Positions 15,195 to 23,835 are shown, counted from the first letter of the stretch. The stretch is DNA of 24,973 nt from Bacteroidales bacterium M6 (GCA_001689485.1 LUJQ01000017.1:1-24973); one strand, 5' to 3'. Made by a program: numbers and translations. The notes: generated by a model not told the origin, from the sequence alone.

Positions 15195-17327
15195 ATGAGC
15201 GAAACAATAACGTCGATAATAGCCCGTGAAAAAGGCATATCCCCGAAACATGTAGAGGCAACATTAAACCTCCTATCCGACGGGGCCACCATCCCATTTA
15301 TAAGCCGCTATCGCAAGGAAGCCACCGGCGGCCTCGACGAAGTTGCAGTGTTCGACATATCACAACGGGCTGCCGAGCTTGAGGAACTCGAAAAACGGAA
15401 ATCATATATCCTTGCCACCATCGAAGGGCAAGGGAACCTGTCAGACGAGCTGAATCAACGCATCAACGAATGCACCGACCTCAATTTGTTGGAAGACATT
15501 TACCTCCCATTCAAACCCAAACGGCGCACACGTGCCCAGATTGCACGCGAAAAGGGGCTGGAACCATTGGCAAAAGTCATAATGTCGCAAAAGCCCCGCA
15601 CACCGGAAGAAGCCGCCGAACGTTTTGTCGGCAATAATGCCGGGTCGGTGGACGAAGCATTACAAGGTGCCTCGGATATAATAGCGGAATGGGTTAACGA
15701 ACATGAGGAAGTGCGTAGCCGTGTCCGCGACCAGTTCCACCGCTTTGCCACAATCTCATCGAAAGTAGCAAAAGGGAAAGCCGAAGAGGGCGAAAAATAT
15801 GCCAACTGGTTCGACTTCTCGCAATCGTTGGCACGATGTGGCTCACATGCTTATCTGGCACTGCGACGCGGTGAACGCGAAGGCATCCTGCGTGTCAGCA
15901 TCGACGTCGACGATGACCGCACACTTGCCAGGCTGTTACCCTTATTCGTCAAGCGCCACGCCACACCAGAGATGAGCGAATTCATAACACATGCCGTCGC
16001 CGACGGATATAAACGCCTTACCCGTCCGGCGATAGAAAATGAAATCGCCGCAGAAGCAAAAATAAAAGCCGATACATCAGCCATCAACACATTTTCCGAT
16101 AACCTGAGGCAACTGCTGCTGGGGGCGCCCCTCGGTTCGAAACGCATTATCGGAGTAGACCCGGGCTTCCGGACAGGCTGCAAAATCGTATGTCTCGACG
16201 CCAACGGGAACCTGCTTCACCACGACGTCATCTACCCTACCCCCCCGAAATGCGATATTGACGGGTCGGCACATAAAATGACACAGCTCATAGGGAAATA
16301 CCATATAGATGCAATAGCCCTTGGCAACGGTACCGCCTCACGGGAAACGGAACAGTTCCTACGCGGCCTAAAACCCTCGCGCCCTGTCGAAATATATGTA
16401 GTCAATGAAAACGGGGCATCGGTATATTCGGCATCAAAAACAGCCCGTGACGAATTTCCCGACAAGGATGTGACTGTACGCGGGGCTGTATCGATAGGCC
16501 GCAGGCTGATGGATCCCCTGGCAGAGCTGGTAAAAATCGACCCGAAAGCCATCGGGGTCGGGCAGTATCAGCATGATGTAGACCAAACAAAATTAAAGGA
16601 TGCTCTCGACATGACCGTAATGTCGTGTGTAAATTCCGTCGGGATAGACGTAAATACCGCTTCCCGACAATTGCTTGCATATGTGTCGGGCATCGGCGAC
16701 ACACTCGCCGGTAACATAGTGGCTTACCGTGCCGAACATGGAGATTTCCAGTCGCGGGAAGCATTGAAAAAAGTGCCCCGCATGGGACCAAAGGCTTTCG
16801 AACAATCAGCAGGCTTCCTACGTGTGCCGACAGGAAGCAATATTCTCGACAATACTGCCGTTCACCCCGAACGCTACCCGTTGGTAGCACGCATGGCGGC
16901 TGATGCAGGCATGTCGACCGATTGTTTCGTCCGCACACCGGAAGCATTCAGAAAGGTTGATTTAAACCGCTATACTGATGATAAAACGGGATTATCAACC
17001 TTGTCTGACATAATTTCAGAACTTGAAAAACCTGGTCGCGACCCTCGCGGGCAAGCATCTGTAACAGAATTCGACGAAACAATCCGTGACATCACCGACC
17101 TCCGCACAGGTATGGTTCTTCCCGCTATAGTCAATAATATCACAGATTTCGGCGTATTTGTTGACCTAGGGATACATAAAAGCGGCCTTATCCATATCTC
17201 CCAACTATCCGACAAACGGATAAACCACCCTTCGGAGGTTGTAAAGCTAAACCAGCGCCTGGAGGTCAAGGTAATGGATGTGGATACCAAACGTGGACGA
17301 ATCTCCCTTACTTTAAAAGATAAGTGA
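15195..17327 (+). CDS. tex: RNA-binding transcription accessory protein Tex (710 aa)
   Basis: Tex is a conserved cytoplasmic nucleic-acid-binding protein related to eukaryotic Spt6 and thought to act in transcription. The protein has the full domain order: an N-terminal helical part (ISPKHVEATLNLLSDGATIPF, then SRYRKEATGGLDE), a YqgF/RNase H-like domain starting near residue 318 (GVDPGFRTGCKI, and later NGTASRETEQF), helix-hairpin-helix repeats at about 485-550 (NTASRQLLAYVSGIGDTLA, then VPRMGPKAFEQSAGFLRV), and a C-terminal S1 domain at about 637-710 (ITDFGVFVDLGIHKSGLIHI). The length of 710 is usual. It lies 9 bases after the phosphoesterase gene. Confidence 0.97.
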   Translation: MSETITSIIAREKGISPKHVEATLNLLSDGATIPFISRYRKEATGGLDEVAVFDISQRAAELEELEKRKSYILATIEGQGNLSDELNQRINECTDLNLLEDIYLPFKPKRRTRAQIAREKGLEPLAKVIMSQKPRTPEEAAERFVGNNAGSVDEALQGASDIIAEWVNEHEEVRSRVRDQFHRFATISSKVAKGKAEEGEKYANWFDFSQSLARCGSHAYLALRRGEREGILRVSIDVDDDRTLARLLPLFVKRHATPEMSEFITHAVADGYKRLTRPAIENEIAAEAKIKADTSAINTFSDNLRQLLLGAPLGSKRIIGVDPGFRTGCKIVCLDANGNLLHHDVIYPTPPKCDIDGSAHKMTQLIGKYHIDAIALGNGTASRETEQFLRGLKPSRPVEIYVVNENGASVYSASKTARDEFPDKDVTVRGAVSIGRRLMDPLAELVKIDPKAIGVGQYQHDVDQTKLKDALDMTVMSCVNSVGIDVNTASRQLLAYVSGIGDTLAGNIVAYRAEHGDFQSREALKKVPRMGPKAFEQSAGFLRVPTGSNILDNTAVHPERYPLVARMAADAGMSTDCFVRTPEAFRKVDLNRYTDDKTGLSTLSDIISELEKPGRDPRGQASVTEFDETIRDITDLRTGMVLPAIVNNITDFGVFVDLGIHKSGLIHISQLSDKRINHPSEVVKLNQRLEVKVMDVDTKRGRISLTLKDK

Positions 17328-17351
17328 TAATTTTTATGGTTTGCTTATATC

Positions 17352-17741
17352 ATGATGCATGACATTATCATCTGCATAGGGAGCAATATTCCAGAATGCC
17401 GACAAGAAATATCCATGGCAATCAAATGGCTGATTGGCAATCTTATCAACCCGCGTCATACATCGCCATACCCCACATCCCCAGAAGGAATCGGAGCCGG
17501 TAACACCCCCTATCTTAACGCCGTGATAGACGGGGGTACATATCTGGCCAAGGAAGAACTGGAAGCATCATTCAAAGCGTACGAACATACGCGCGGACGC
17601 AAACCATCCGACAAAGCGCAGGGAAAAATTATCATAGACATCGACCTTGTTTGCTATGATGACGAAATTGTGCGCCCTGACGAATTCAATACAGCCTATT
17701 TCCGACCGGGGTATCTCAGTCTGCGCGGCAATCAGGAATAA
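17352..17741 (+). CDS. Short, divergent HPPK-like protein (129 aa)
   Basis: The sequence resembles 6-hydroxymethyl-7,8-dihydropterin pyrophosphokinase (FolK), which uses ATP to activate the pterin in folate synthesis. Seen are the N-terminal CIGSN, the YLNAVI strand, the RGRKPSDKAQGK segment and the metal-binding IDIDLV with Asp96 and Asp98. The C-terminal part (PDEFNTAYFRPGYLSL) matches the family's DF...YF...PL ending in form. It is shorter than usual (about 155-165), and the Arg three residues before the first Asp (Arg92 in E. coli) is Ile93. Activity is therefore uncertain and a paralogue role is possible. The gene follows tex by 24 bases with a tandem ATG (17352 and 17355). It faces yraN convergently. 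The C-terminal end carries a 16-base tandem duplication at the stop codon. Confidence 0.7.
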   Translation: MMHDIIICIGSNIPECRQEISMAIKWLIGNLINPRHTSPYPTSPEGIGAGNTPYLNAVIDGGTYLAKEELEASFKAYEHTRGRKPSDKAQGKIIIDIDLVCYDDEIVRPDEFNTAYFRPGYLSLRGNQE

Positions 17742-17757
17742 TAACAATCAGGAATAG
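17730..17757 (+). repeat. Tandem duplication at the end of the FolK-like gene
   Basis: CAATCAGGAATA occurs at 17730-17741 and again at 17746-17757, a 16-base unit repeated almost twice. The first copy contains the last codons and the TAA stop of the FolK-like gene. The second copy would supply a TAG in the same place if the first unit were absent, so the protein is unchanged by it. Confidence 0.7.
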
Positions 17758-17797
17758 TCGGACTCCTCGCTATTCAGCTTACAAAGCAACCTGCCGG

Positions 17798-18169
17798 CTA
17801 CCTGTATGTGCGCAAAGGGGGCAGGAAGGCATCGGCTATATACCTGATTTTATAATCATGTTCATCACCGGTTACAGCCGCCACATCAAACCTCGGACGT
17901 AATGGCGCCCGGCATGTACGCAGGTATGCATTTGCAGCCGATACCATATGGCGCACCTTTGACGATGTAATGGCCGACAAAGGGTCTATCGCATCGTCAC
18001 TACGTGACTTAACCTCCACAAAAGCAATTTCATCGCCTTTAGTCGCAATAATGTCGATTTCCAAATGATTGAGTCGCCAATTGCGCTCCACAATGGCATA
18101 ACCTCCGGCAACCAGATAATCGGCCACTACCTGTTCGCCCCATTTTCCCAATGAATTATGTCGAGCCAT
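17798..18169 (-). CDS. yraN: YraN family (UPF0102) endonuclease-fold protein (123 aa)
   Basis: The UPF0102/YraN family has a PD-(D/E)xK nuclease-like fold but no established cellular role. The start HNSLGKWGEQVVADYL is the family's N-terminal helix (G-x-x-GE-x-x-A-x-x-YL). The catalytic-type residues are LEIDIIA (Glu and Asp) and FVEVKSR (Glu-x-Lys). The length of 123 is usual. It is cytoplasmic. The gene runs leftward, downstream of the carB terminator on the same strand, and ends 56 bases from the end of the convergent FolK-like gene. I saw no strong promoter between the carB terminator and its start at 18169. Confidence 0.93.
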   Translation of the reverse strand: MARHNSLGKWGEQVVADYLVAGGYAIVERNWRLNHLEIDIIATKGDEIAFVEVKSRSDDAIDPLSAITSSKVRHMVSAANAYLRTCRAPLRPRFDVAAVTGDEHDYKIRYIADAFLPPLRTYR

Positions 18170-18253
18170 ATCCCTATACGTGACTAAATTGCTGTTCTTT
18201 GAGAATATCAGTCAATGAGTATATCCATCCTGTCTGCACCGAAGGCATGGGTA

Positions 18254-18289
18254 TAAAAAACAAACAGGGGCTTCGATTGAAGCCCCTGT
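18254..18289 (-). terminator. Intrinsic terminator after carB
   Basis: On the minus strand, ACAGGGGCTTC pairs perfectly with GAAGCCCCTGT (11 bp, arms 18289-18279 and 18274-18264) around a 4-base loop, followed by TTGTTTTTT. It lies 11 bases after the carB stop codon. It should end the carAB transcript and leave yraN for another promoter. Confidence 0.93.
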
Positions 18290-18299
18290 GGTAATTATC

Positions 18300-21200
18300 T
18301 TACTTATATTCATCCCATGATTTTATCTGAATCTCATCGGGGGTAAGCGATGTGAACGAATTTATAAACGTGGTTGCAAGGCGTGCATTTGTCAACAACG
18401 GGATGTTGAGGTCGATTGCCGCACGACGGACTTTATAACCGTTCGAAAGTTCTGCCGACGAAAGGTTTTTGGGCAGGTTGACAACCATGTCGATAAGCTT
18501 GTCATGAAGGAGGTCGAGTGCCTGGGGCTGCCCTTCGGGATCCGACGGCCAGTAGACACGCACTGCAGGAACCCCGTTTTCAGTCAAAAACTTGTAAGTC
18601 CCTTCGGTTGCATATATCTTCAACCCATGTTTATGGAGTTTGTGGGCGGCATCAAGCATGTCGGCTTTCTGACGCGGCGTTCCCGTTGAAAGGAGCACCG
18701 AACGTTTCGGAATCCTGTGCCCTACCGAAAGCATCGCTTTCATCAATGCCTCATCGGTATCATCGCCTATACAGCCAACCTCGCCGGTCGAGGCCATATC
18801 CACACCGAGTACCGGGTCGGCACCTTGCAGACGGGAGAAGCTGAACTGTGAAGCCTTGATACCCACATAGTCCAAATCAAACAGGCTCTTGTTGGGTTTT
18901 TCTACATTCTCGCCAAGCATCACACGTGTTGCAAGGTCGATGAAGTTTATCTTAAGGACTTTGGAAACGAACGGGAAACTACGCGAAGCGCGCAGATTAC
19001 ATTCAATCACCTTTATATCATTGTTCTTGGCAAGGAACTGGATATTAAACGGCCCGGAGATTTTCAACGCCTTGGCAATCTGCGCCGAAACCTTTTTAAT
19101 GCGGCGCATGGTCTCCACATAGAGCTTTTGCGGCGGGAACTGGATGGTGGCATCCCCCGAATGCACCCCCGCAAACTCGATATGTTCGGAAATCGCATAA
19201 AGTTTGATTTCGCCATCCTGTGCCACGGCATCCATCTCGATTTCCTTGGCATTCTGGATAAATTCCGACACCACGACCGGGTGCTGCTTCGACACATTTG
19301 CGGCAAGGCGCAGGAAACGATGAAGTTCCTCTTCATTCGAACATACGTTCATAGCCGCTCCCGAAAGCACGTAGCTCGGACGCACCAATACAGGGAACCC
19401 TACCTCACGGATAAAATCGTCGATATCGGCAAAGCTTGTCAGTTCACGCCAACGAGGCTGGTCGATACCGAGCCTGTCGAGCATAGCCGAGAATTTATGA
19501 CGGTCTTCGGCATTGTCAATACACGAAGCCGAAGTTCCAAGGATATTCACACCGGCATCGTCAAGACGTGTAGCGAGATTATTCGGAATCTGGCCTCCTA
19601 CCGAAAGGATAACACCGTGGGGTGATTCCAGCTCCAATATATCCATCACACGCTCGTATGTCAACTCATCGAAATAGAGGCGGTCGCACATGTCGTAGTC
19701 GGTCGACACGGTTTCGGGATTATAGTTAATCATCACCGAACGCCAGCCGCGCTCTTTGACTGTAAGCAATGCATTTACCGAACACCAGTCGAATTCAACC
19801 GAGCTTCCGATGCGGTAGGCGCCTGAACCCAACACAACGACAGAACGATGGTCGTGAAGGTATTTCACATCGTTTTCACTGCCGTTATAGGTAAGGTAAA
19901 GGTAGTTGGTCATTGCCGGATATTCGGCAGCAAGGGTGTCGATTTGTTTCACAACCGGCACTATACCGGCCGCTTTACGCAATGCTCTCACACGTGCGCT
20001 GTCGGAAACAGAATCGAATTCGTCTTTCATCACAGCCCTGGCAACCTGGAAATCACTGAAACCTTGCTGCTTGGCAAGTTTCAGCAAATCGGTGGGGAGG
20101 GCTTCGATGGTGTCGTAATTTCCAAGCTCGTTTTCAGTCTCGATGATATGTTGCAGTTTCTGCAGGAACCAACGGTCGATTTTTGTCAGCTCGTGGATGC
20201 GCTCAACCGAATAACCTTCATGCAAAGCCTTGGCAAGCACGAATATGCGTTTGTCGGTAGGTTCTTTAAGAGCCTTATCCATATCGCTGATTTTCAGGTC
20301 ACGATTGCCCACAAAACCATGCATGCCCTGGCCTATCATACGCAACCCCTTCTGAATCACCTCTTCGAATGTGCGGCCGATAGCCATAACCTCGCCTACC
20401 GACTTCATCGAAGAACCGATTTCACGACGCACCCCATGGAATTTACCTAAATCCCAACGAGGGATTTTGCAAACTATATAGTCAAGCGCGGGTTCGAAAA
20501 ATGCGGAAGTATCCTTGGTTACGGAATTTTTCAGCTCAAACAAACCATATCCCAGACCGAGTTTGGCTGCCACGAATGCAAGCGGGTAGCCTGTTGCTTT
20601 TGAAGCCAATGCCGACGAACGGCTCAAACGTGCGTTTACTTCGATTACACGATAATCCATCGAATCGGGGTCGTAGGCATATTGCACGTTACATTCACCC
20701 ACGATGCCTATATGACGTATTATCTTTATGGCCAGCTGACGCAGGAAATGGTAGTCGTCATTTGAGAGTGTTTGCGATGGCGCGACAACGATACTTTCAC
20801 CGGTATGGATTCCGAGCGGATCGAAATTTTCCATGTTGCACACAGTGATACAGTTGTCATAACAGTCACGTACCACCTCATATTCCACTTCCTTCCACCC
20901 CTTGAGCGATTTCTCGACCAACACCTGGGGTGAAAACGAAAATGCTTTTTCTGTGAGGCTGACAAGTTCTTCGGCATTATCACAAAAACCGCTTCCCAAA
21001 CCTCCTAACGCATAAGCTGCACGGACGATTACGGGATATCCCAGACGTTCTGCCGCAGCAAGTGCTTCCTGGGTGTTTTCAACAGCTTCGCTCTTGATTG
21101 TCTTGACCTCGATTTCGTCAAGTTTCTTTACGAACAGCTCGCGGTCTTCCGTATCCTTGATAGCTTGTACAGGGGTGCCGAGCACACGGACATTGTATTT

Positions 21201-21518
21201 CGCCAACACACCCGATTCAAAAAGCTCCACACCGCAGTTCAATGCCGTCTGGCCGCCAAACGACAGCAAAATACCGTCTGGCCGCTCCTTCTCGATGACA
21301 CGCTCTACAAAATAGGGGGTCACGGGGAGGAAATAAATCTTGTCGGCGAAACCGTCGGAGGTCTGCACAGTCGCAATATTCGGATTGATGAGCACGGTGT
21401 TTATCCCTTCCTCCTTCATGGCCTTTAATGCCTGGGAGCCGGAATAATCGAATTCGCCGGCCTCACCGATTTTCAGTGCGCCGCTGCCGAGCAGAAGAAC
21501 TTTGTTTATTTTTTCCAT
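18300..21518 (-). CDS. carB: Carbamoyl-phosphate synthase large subunit (1072 aa)
   Basis: CarB makes carbamoyl phosphate from bicarbonate, ATP and the ammonia supplied by CarA; the product enters pyrimidine and arginine synthesis. The chain has two homologous ATP-grasp halves (about 1-400 and 550-935), the oligomerisation part (about 400-550), and a C-terminal MGS-like allosteric domain (about 940-1072). Seen are EFDYSGSQALKAMKEEG and VIRAAYALGGLGSGF type ATP-binding segments in the first half. VEFDWCSVNAL and VRPSYVLSGAAM take these places in the second half. The first half also shows EVNARLSRSSALASKATGYP, which reads like eukaryotic CAD/CPS1 more than E. coli CarB. Length is normal. carA lies upstream with a 124-base gap on the same strand. 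Confidence 0.97.
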   Translation of the reverse strand: MEKINKVLLLGSGALKIGEAGEFDYSGSQALKAMKEEGINTVLINPNIATVQTSDGFADKIYFLPVTPYFVERVIEKERPDGILLSFGGQTALNCGVELFESGVLAKYNVRVLGTPVQAIKDTEDRELFVKKLDEIEVKTIKSEAVENTQEALAAAERLGYPVIVRAAYALGGLGSGFCDNAEELVSLTEKAFSFSPQVLVEKSLKGWKEVEYEVVRDCYDNCITVCNMENFDPLGIHTGESIVVAPSQTLSNDDYHFLRQLAIKIIRHIGIVGECNVQYAYDPDSMDYRVIEVNARLSRSSALASKATGYPLAFVAAKLGLGYGLFELKNSVTKDTSAFFEPALDYIVCKIPRWDLGKFHGVRREIGSSMKSVGEVMAIGRTFEEVIQKGLRMIGQGMHGFVGNRDLKISDMDKALKEPTDKRIFVLAKALHEGYSVERIHELTKIDRWFLQKLQHIIETENELGNYDTIEALPTDLLKLAKQQGFSDFQVARAVMKDEFDSVSDSARVRALRKAAGIVPVVKQIDTLAAEYPAMTNYLYLTYNGSENDVKYLHDHRSVVVLGSGAYRIGSSVEFDWCSVNALLTVKERGWRSVMINYNPETVSTDYDMCDRLYFDELTYERVMDILELESPHGVILSVGGQIPNNLATRLDDAGVNILGTSASCIDNAEDRHKFSAMLDRLGIDQPRWRELTSFADIDDFIREVGFPVLVRPSYVLSGAAMNVCSNEEELHRFLRLAANVSKQHPVVVSEFIQNAKEIEMDAVAQDGEIKLYAISEHIEFAGVHSGDATIQFPPQKLYVETMRRIKKVSAQIAKALKISGPFNIQFLAKNNDIKVIECNLRASRSFPFVSKVLKINFIDLATRVMLGENVEKPNKSLFDLDYVGIKASQFSFSRLQGADPVLGVDMASTGEVGCIGDDTDEALMKAMLSVGHRIPKRSVLLSTGTPRQKADMLDAAHKLHKHGLKIYATEGTYKFLTENGVPAVRVYWPSDPEGQPQALDLLHDKLIDMVVNLPKNLSSAELSNGYKVRRAAIDLNIPLLTNARLATTFINSFTSLTPDEIQIKSWDEYK

Positions 21519-21642
21519 GCCGAAACGATTGGATGCTTGCTGGTTTTGTTGTGATGAAAAATCCCCTTCATCCCCGTAAATACGGTCTGATTTGCAACGG
21601 CGAACCTGACCAACTTCGTCAGGCTTCTTTTTATGCCCTGCC

Positions 21643-22725
21643 TTAAGCCTGGTTCCTTACCAACTCAAGGAAACGGTCGAAAATAAATTCCGTGTCGCGC
21701 GGGCCGGAAGAAGCCTCCGGGTGGAACTGTGCCGAGAAAAACGGCTTGGTCTTATGACGTATCCCCTCGTTCGTACCGTCATTCATATTCACAAACAACG
21801 GTTCCCAGTCATCGCCCAATGCAGAATCGTCAACGGCAAAACCGTGATTCTGCGATGTGATATAGCAGGTGTCAGAACCGGTCATACGCACAGGCTGGTT
21901 ATGGCTGCGATGTCCGTATTTGAGTTTATATGTACGTGCACCGGCAGCTTTGGCCAATAGCTGGTTCCCCATACAGATGCCGCAAATCGGCTTCCCGGTT
22001 CCCATAGCCTTGCGGATATTCACAACGGTTTCTTCGGCAAAATCAGGATTACCGGGGCCGTTGGATATGAAAAGTCCGTCAAACGGGATTGTGTTGAAGT
22101 CATAGTTCCAGGGAACGCGAACAACCTTCACCCCGCGACGGGTCAGACATCTGATTATATTGAATTTGGTACCACAGTCAACAAGCACAATGGTCTTATC
22201 GCCGCTTCCATGTTCCTCCACCTCGCGACAGCTCACTTTATCAATGAGGTTTTCAGAGTTAGGGTCGTCAAACCCCACCTCGTCAGGCGAGGAGAAATAA
22301 ATCTTGCCGAGCATCGACCCTTTCTCACGCAAATGCTTTGTAAGGGCACGCGTATCGATGCCATATAACCCGGGAATTTTTTCGTCGCGAAGCCATTGGT
22401 GGAGCGACCGGCTCGAAAGCCAGTGACTCGGTTCCCAGGAATAATCCTGGGCTATAATGGCCCGGCAATGGATTCGTGAACTCTCAAGATACTCGCTGAC
22501 ATCATCCTTGACCGTTTCCGGCGGAACGCCGTAATTCCCAAGGATGGGATATGTGGTAACGAGTATCTGCCCCTCGTAGGAAGGGTCTGTAAGGCTTTCG
22601 GGATATCCCGTCATAGCCGTATTGAAAACCACTTCGCCTGCTGTGGGCGCTTCGTATCCGAAGGATTTTCCTGAAAAACAGGTACCGTCCTCAAGCATGA
22701 GAACGGCTTCTCGTGTCTGTCGCAT
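21643..22725 (-). CDS. carA: Carbamoyl-phosphate synthase small subunit, glutaminase (360 aa)
   Basis: CarA hydrolyses glutamine and passes ammonia to CarB. The N-terminal domain begins MRQTREAVLMLEDGTCFSG. The C-terminal class I glutamine amidotransferase domain shows FISNGPGNP, GICMGNQLLA with the nucleophile Cys251, and QFHPEASSGP with the catalytic His and Glu. The frame is open to an ATG at 22782, but the carAB promoter -7 element covers 22780-22787, so that codon would not be transcribed; the start at 22725 gives a normal CarA of 360 residues. The segment YKLKYGHRSHNQPV and SQNHGFAVD resembles the CAD enzyme of eukaryotes. carB follows on the same strand after 124 bases. Confidence 0.96.
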   Translation of the reverse strand: MRQTREAVLMLEDGTCFSGKSFGYEAPTAGEVVFNTAMTGYPESLTDPSYEGQILVTTYPILGNYGVPPETVKDDVSEYLESSRIHCRAIIAQDYSWEPSHWLSSRSLHQWLRDEKIPGLYGIDTRALTKHLREKGSMLGKIYFSSPDEVGFDDPNSENLIDKVSCREVEEHGSGDKTIVLVDCGTKFNIIRCLTRRGVKVVRVPWNYDFNTIPFDGLFISNGPGNPDFAEETVVNIRKAMGTGKPICGICMGNQLLAKAAGARTYKLKYGHRSHNQPVRMTGSDTCYITSQNHGFAVDDSALGDDWEPLFVNMNDGTNEGIRHKTKPFFSAQFHPEASSGPRDTEFIFDRFLELVRNQA

Positions 22726-22760
22726 AAATGATAGTGAAAGCTTGAGAATACCGCTTACTC

Positions 22761-22775
22761 GCGCATTAATTGCGC
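22761..22775 (-). promoter_or_regulatory. Short hairpin at the carA transcription start
   Basis: GCGCA and TGCGC (22761-22765 and 22771-22775) flank a 5-base loop. The predicted carA start site is near 22773, so this would be the very 5' end of the mRNA or a possible operator. The role is unknown. Confidence 0.3.
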
Positions 22776-22779
22776 ACCA

Positions 22780-22811
22780 CAAAGTTACTCAATTTTCTTA
22801 ACAACAGCAAA
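22780..22811 (-). promoter_or_regulatory. Promoter of carAB
   Basis: On the minus strand, TTTG (22811-22808), a 20-base gap and TAACTTTG (22787-22780) match the Bacteroidetes consensus exactly. The expected start near 22773 leaves a leader of about 50 bases before the carA ATG at 22725. This fixes the carA start. Confidence 0.8.
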
Positions 22812-22872
22812 CCATCCTTAACGCTTTCTTGTCAAAAGGCAACCGGGAAATAACGAGCAAAACGATAATCGC

Positions 22873-22903
22873 TTTTATCATTCGGGCATTTTGCGTATTT
22901 TTG
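22873..22903 (+). promoter_or_regulatory. Promoter of the tcdA-like gene
   Basis: TATTTTTG (22896-22903) matches TAnnTTTG. TTTT at 22873-22876 is a 3-of-4 -33 element with a 19-base gap. The start would be near 22909, giving a short leader of about 20 bases. The promoter lies back to back with that of carAB. Confidence 0.6.
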
Positions 22904-22928
22904 CAACAAATCAAAACAGACCAACCCT

Positions 22929-23732
22929 ATGGACGATAAAAACATATATCCCGACAACGAAATATTCAACCGCTCTCATCTGCTTTTAGGGGATGAAACT
23001 ATGGAAAAGCTAAAAAACACAGGAGTAATAATATTCGGCATAGGCGGCGTAGGGAGCTGGACGGCAGAATCCCTTATACGCACCGGGGTGCGAAATCTCA
23101 CGATAGTCGATGCCGACACTGTTGCTGTGTCAAATATAAACCGCCAGGCACCTGCCACCACGCTGACAGTAGGGGAAAGCAAAGTAGAAGCGATGCGCCA
23201 CCGGCTGCTCCAAATCAACCCGGATGCAAATATAACAGCAATCCGCCAAATCTACTCGGCCGATACCGCTTCAGAATTCGACCTCGAACAATACGACTAT
23301 ATAATCGATGCAATCGACTCCCTGGCCGACAAAGCAACACTTATCATCAATGCAACGAATGCCTCACGCCCCAAACTATTGTCATCAATGGGGGCGGCAT
23401 TGAAGATGGATCCGACCAGGATACAAGTTGCCGAATTTTGGAAAGTAAAAGGTTGCAGACTTGCAGCAGCATTGCGTACCCGCTTCAAACGTAATGCCCG
23501 ATTCCCTTCTCGCAAATTCCAATGCGTGTTTTCCGACGAACTTCTTCCAAATCTCGGAGCGGAACTCTCAGAACGCCCAGCAAGGTCAACTAAATCATGC
23601 CCGCCATGCAATAGCCCCATGACGTTCAACAAAGTTGCAACAAACGGTTCCCTATGTCACATAACCGCAATCTTCGGCATGACACTTACAGGCTTACTGC
23701 TACAACACATCACCCGTCAACCGGCCTCTTGA
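22929..23732 (+). CDS. tcdA: TcdA/ThiF-family tRNA threonylcarbamoyladenosine dehydratase-like protein (267 aa)
   Basis: TcdA uses ATP to activate t6A37 of tRNA and form the cyclic ct6A; it is an E1-like, cytoplasmic enzyme. The ATP-binding loop GIGGVGS lies at 37-43. DADTVAVSNINRQ (about 61-73) supplies the conserved Asp and Arg. DAIDSLADK and SSMGAALKMDPT are also typical of this subgroup. The usual later segment with SKT..PL is here WKVKGCRLAAALRTRFKR, and a C-terminal piece with SCPPCNSPM contains two close cysteines. Length is normal. Other ThiF/MoeB-like roles cannot be fully excluded, but no ThiS, MoaD or their genes lie nearby. The gene stands alone on the plus strand. Confidence 0.87.
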   Translation: MDDKNIYPDNEIFNRSHLLLGDETMEKLKNTGVIIFGIGGVGSWTAESLIRTGVRNLTIVDADTVAVSNINRQAPATTLTVGESKVEAMRHRLLQINPDANITAIRQIYSADTASEFDLEQYDYIIDAIDSLADKATLIINATNASRPKLLSSMGAALKMDPTRIQVAEFWKVKGCRLAAALRTRFKRNARFPSRKFQCVFSDELLPNLGAELSERPARSTKSCPPCNSPMTFNKVATNGSLCHITAIFGMTLTGLLLQHITRQPAS

Positions 23733-23766
23733 CAAAGTTGAATTATATAACACCGGGCAAAACCCT

Positions 23767-23818
23767 AAAAAAAACAGAATTGCCGTGCCAAAGTTCGAAA
23801 ACCAGGCACGGCATTTTT
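23767..23818. terminator. Probable bidirectional terminator between tcdA and rubrerythrin genes
   Basis: TGCCGTGCC (23781-23789) and GGCACGGCA (23805-23813) form a perfect 9-bp stem with a 15-base loop. On the plus strand TTTTT follows directly (23814-23818). On the minus strand the T-tract (A8 at 23767-23774) starts about 6 bases after the stem. It can serve both converging genes, more clearly tcdA. Confidence 0.85.
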
Positions 23819-23835
23819 ATACGGCAGGGCAAATT

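Noticed and set aside
18504..18844. Plus-strand open frames within carB (also 19848-20450 and others)
   Set aside because: Shadows of the strongly supported minus-strand carB gene; no independent domain or start signal.
21605..21623. 6-bp hairpin between carA and carB with T-rich run on the plus strand
   Set aside because: The T-run is on the wrong strand for carAB, and no rightward gene needs a terminator there.
22726..22782. Longer N-terminus of CarA starting at ATG 22782
   Set aside because: The codon lies in the promoter -7 element, and the extension is not part of the conserved CarA domain.
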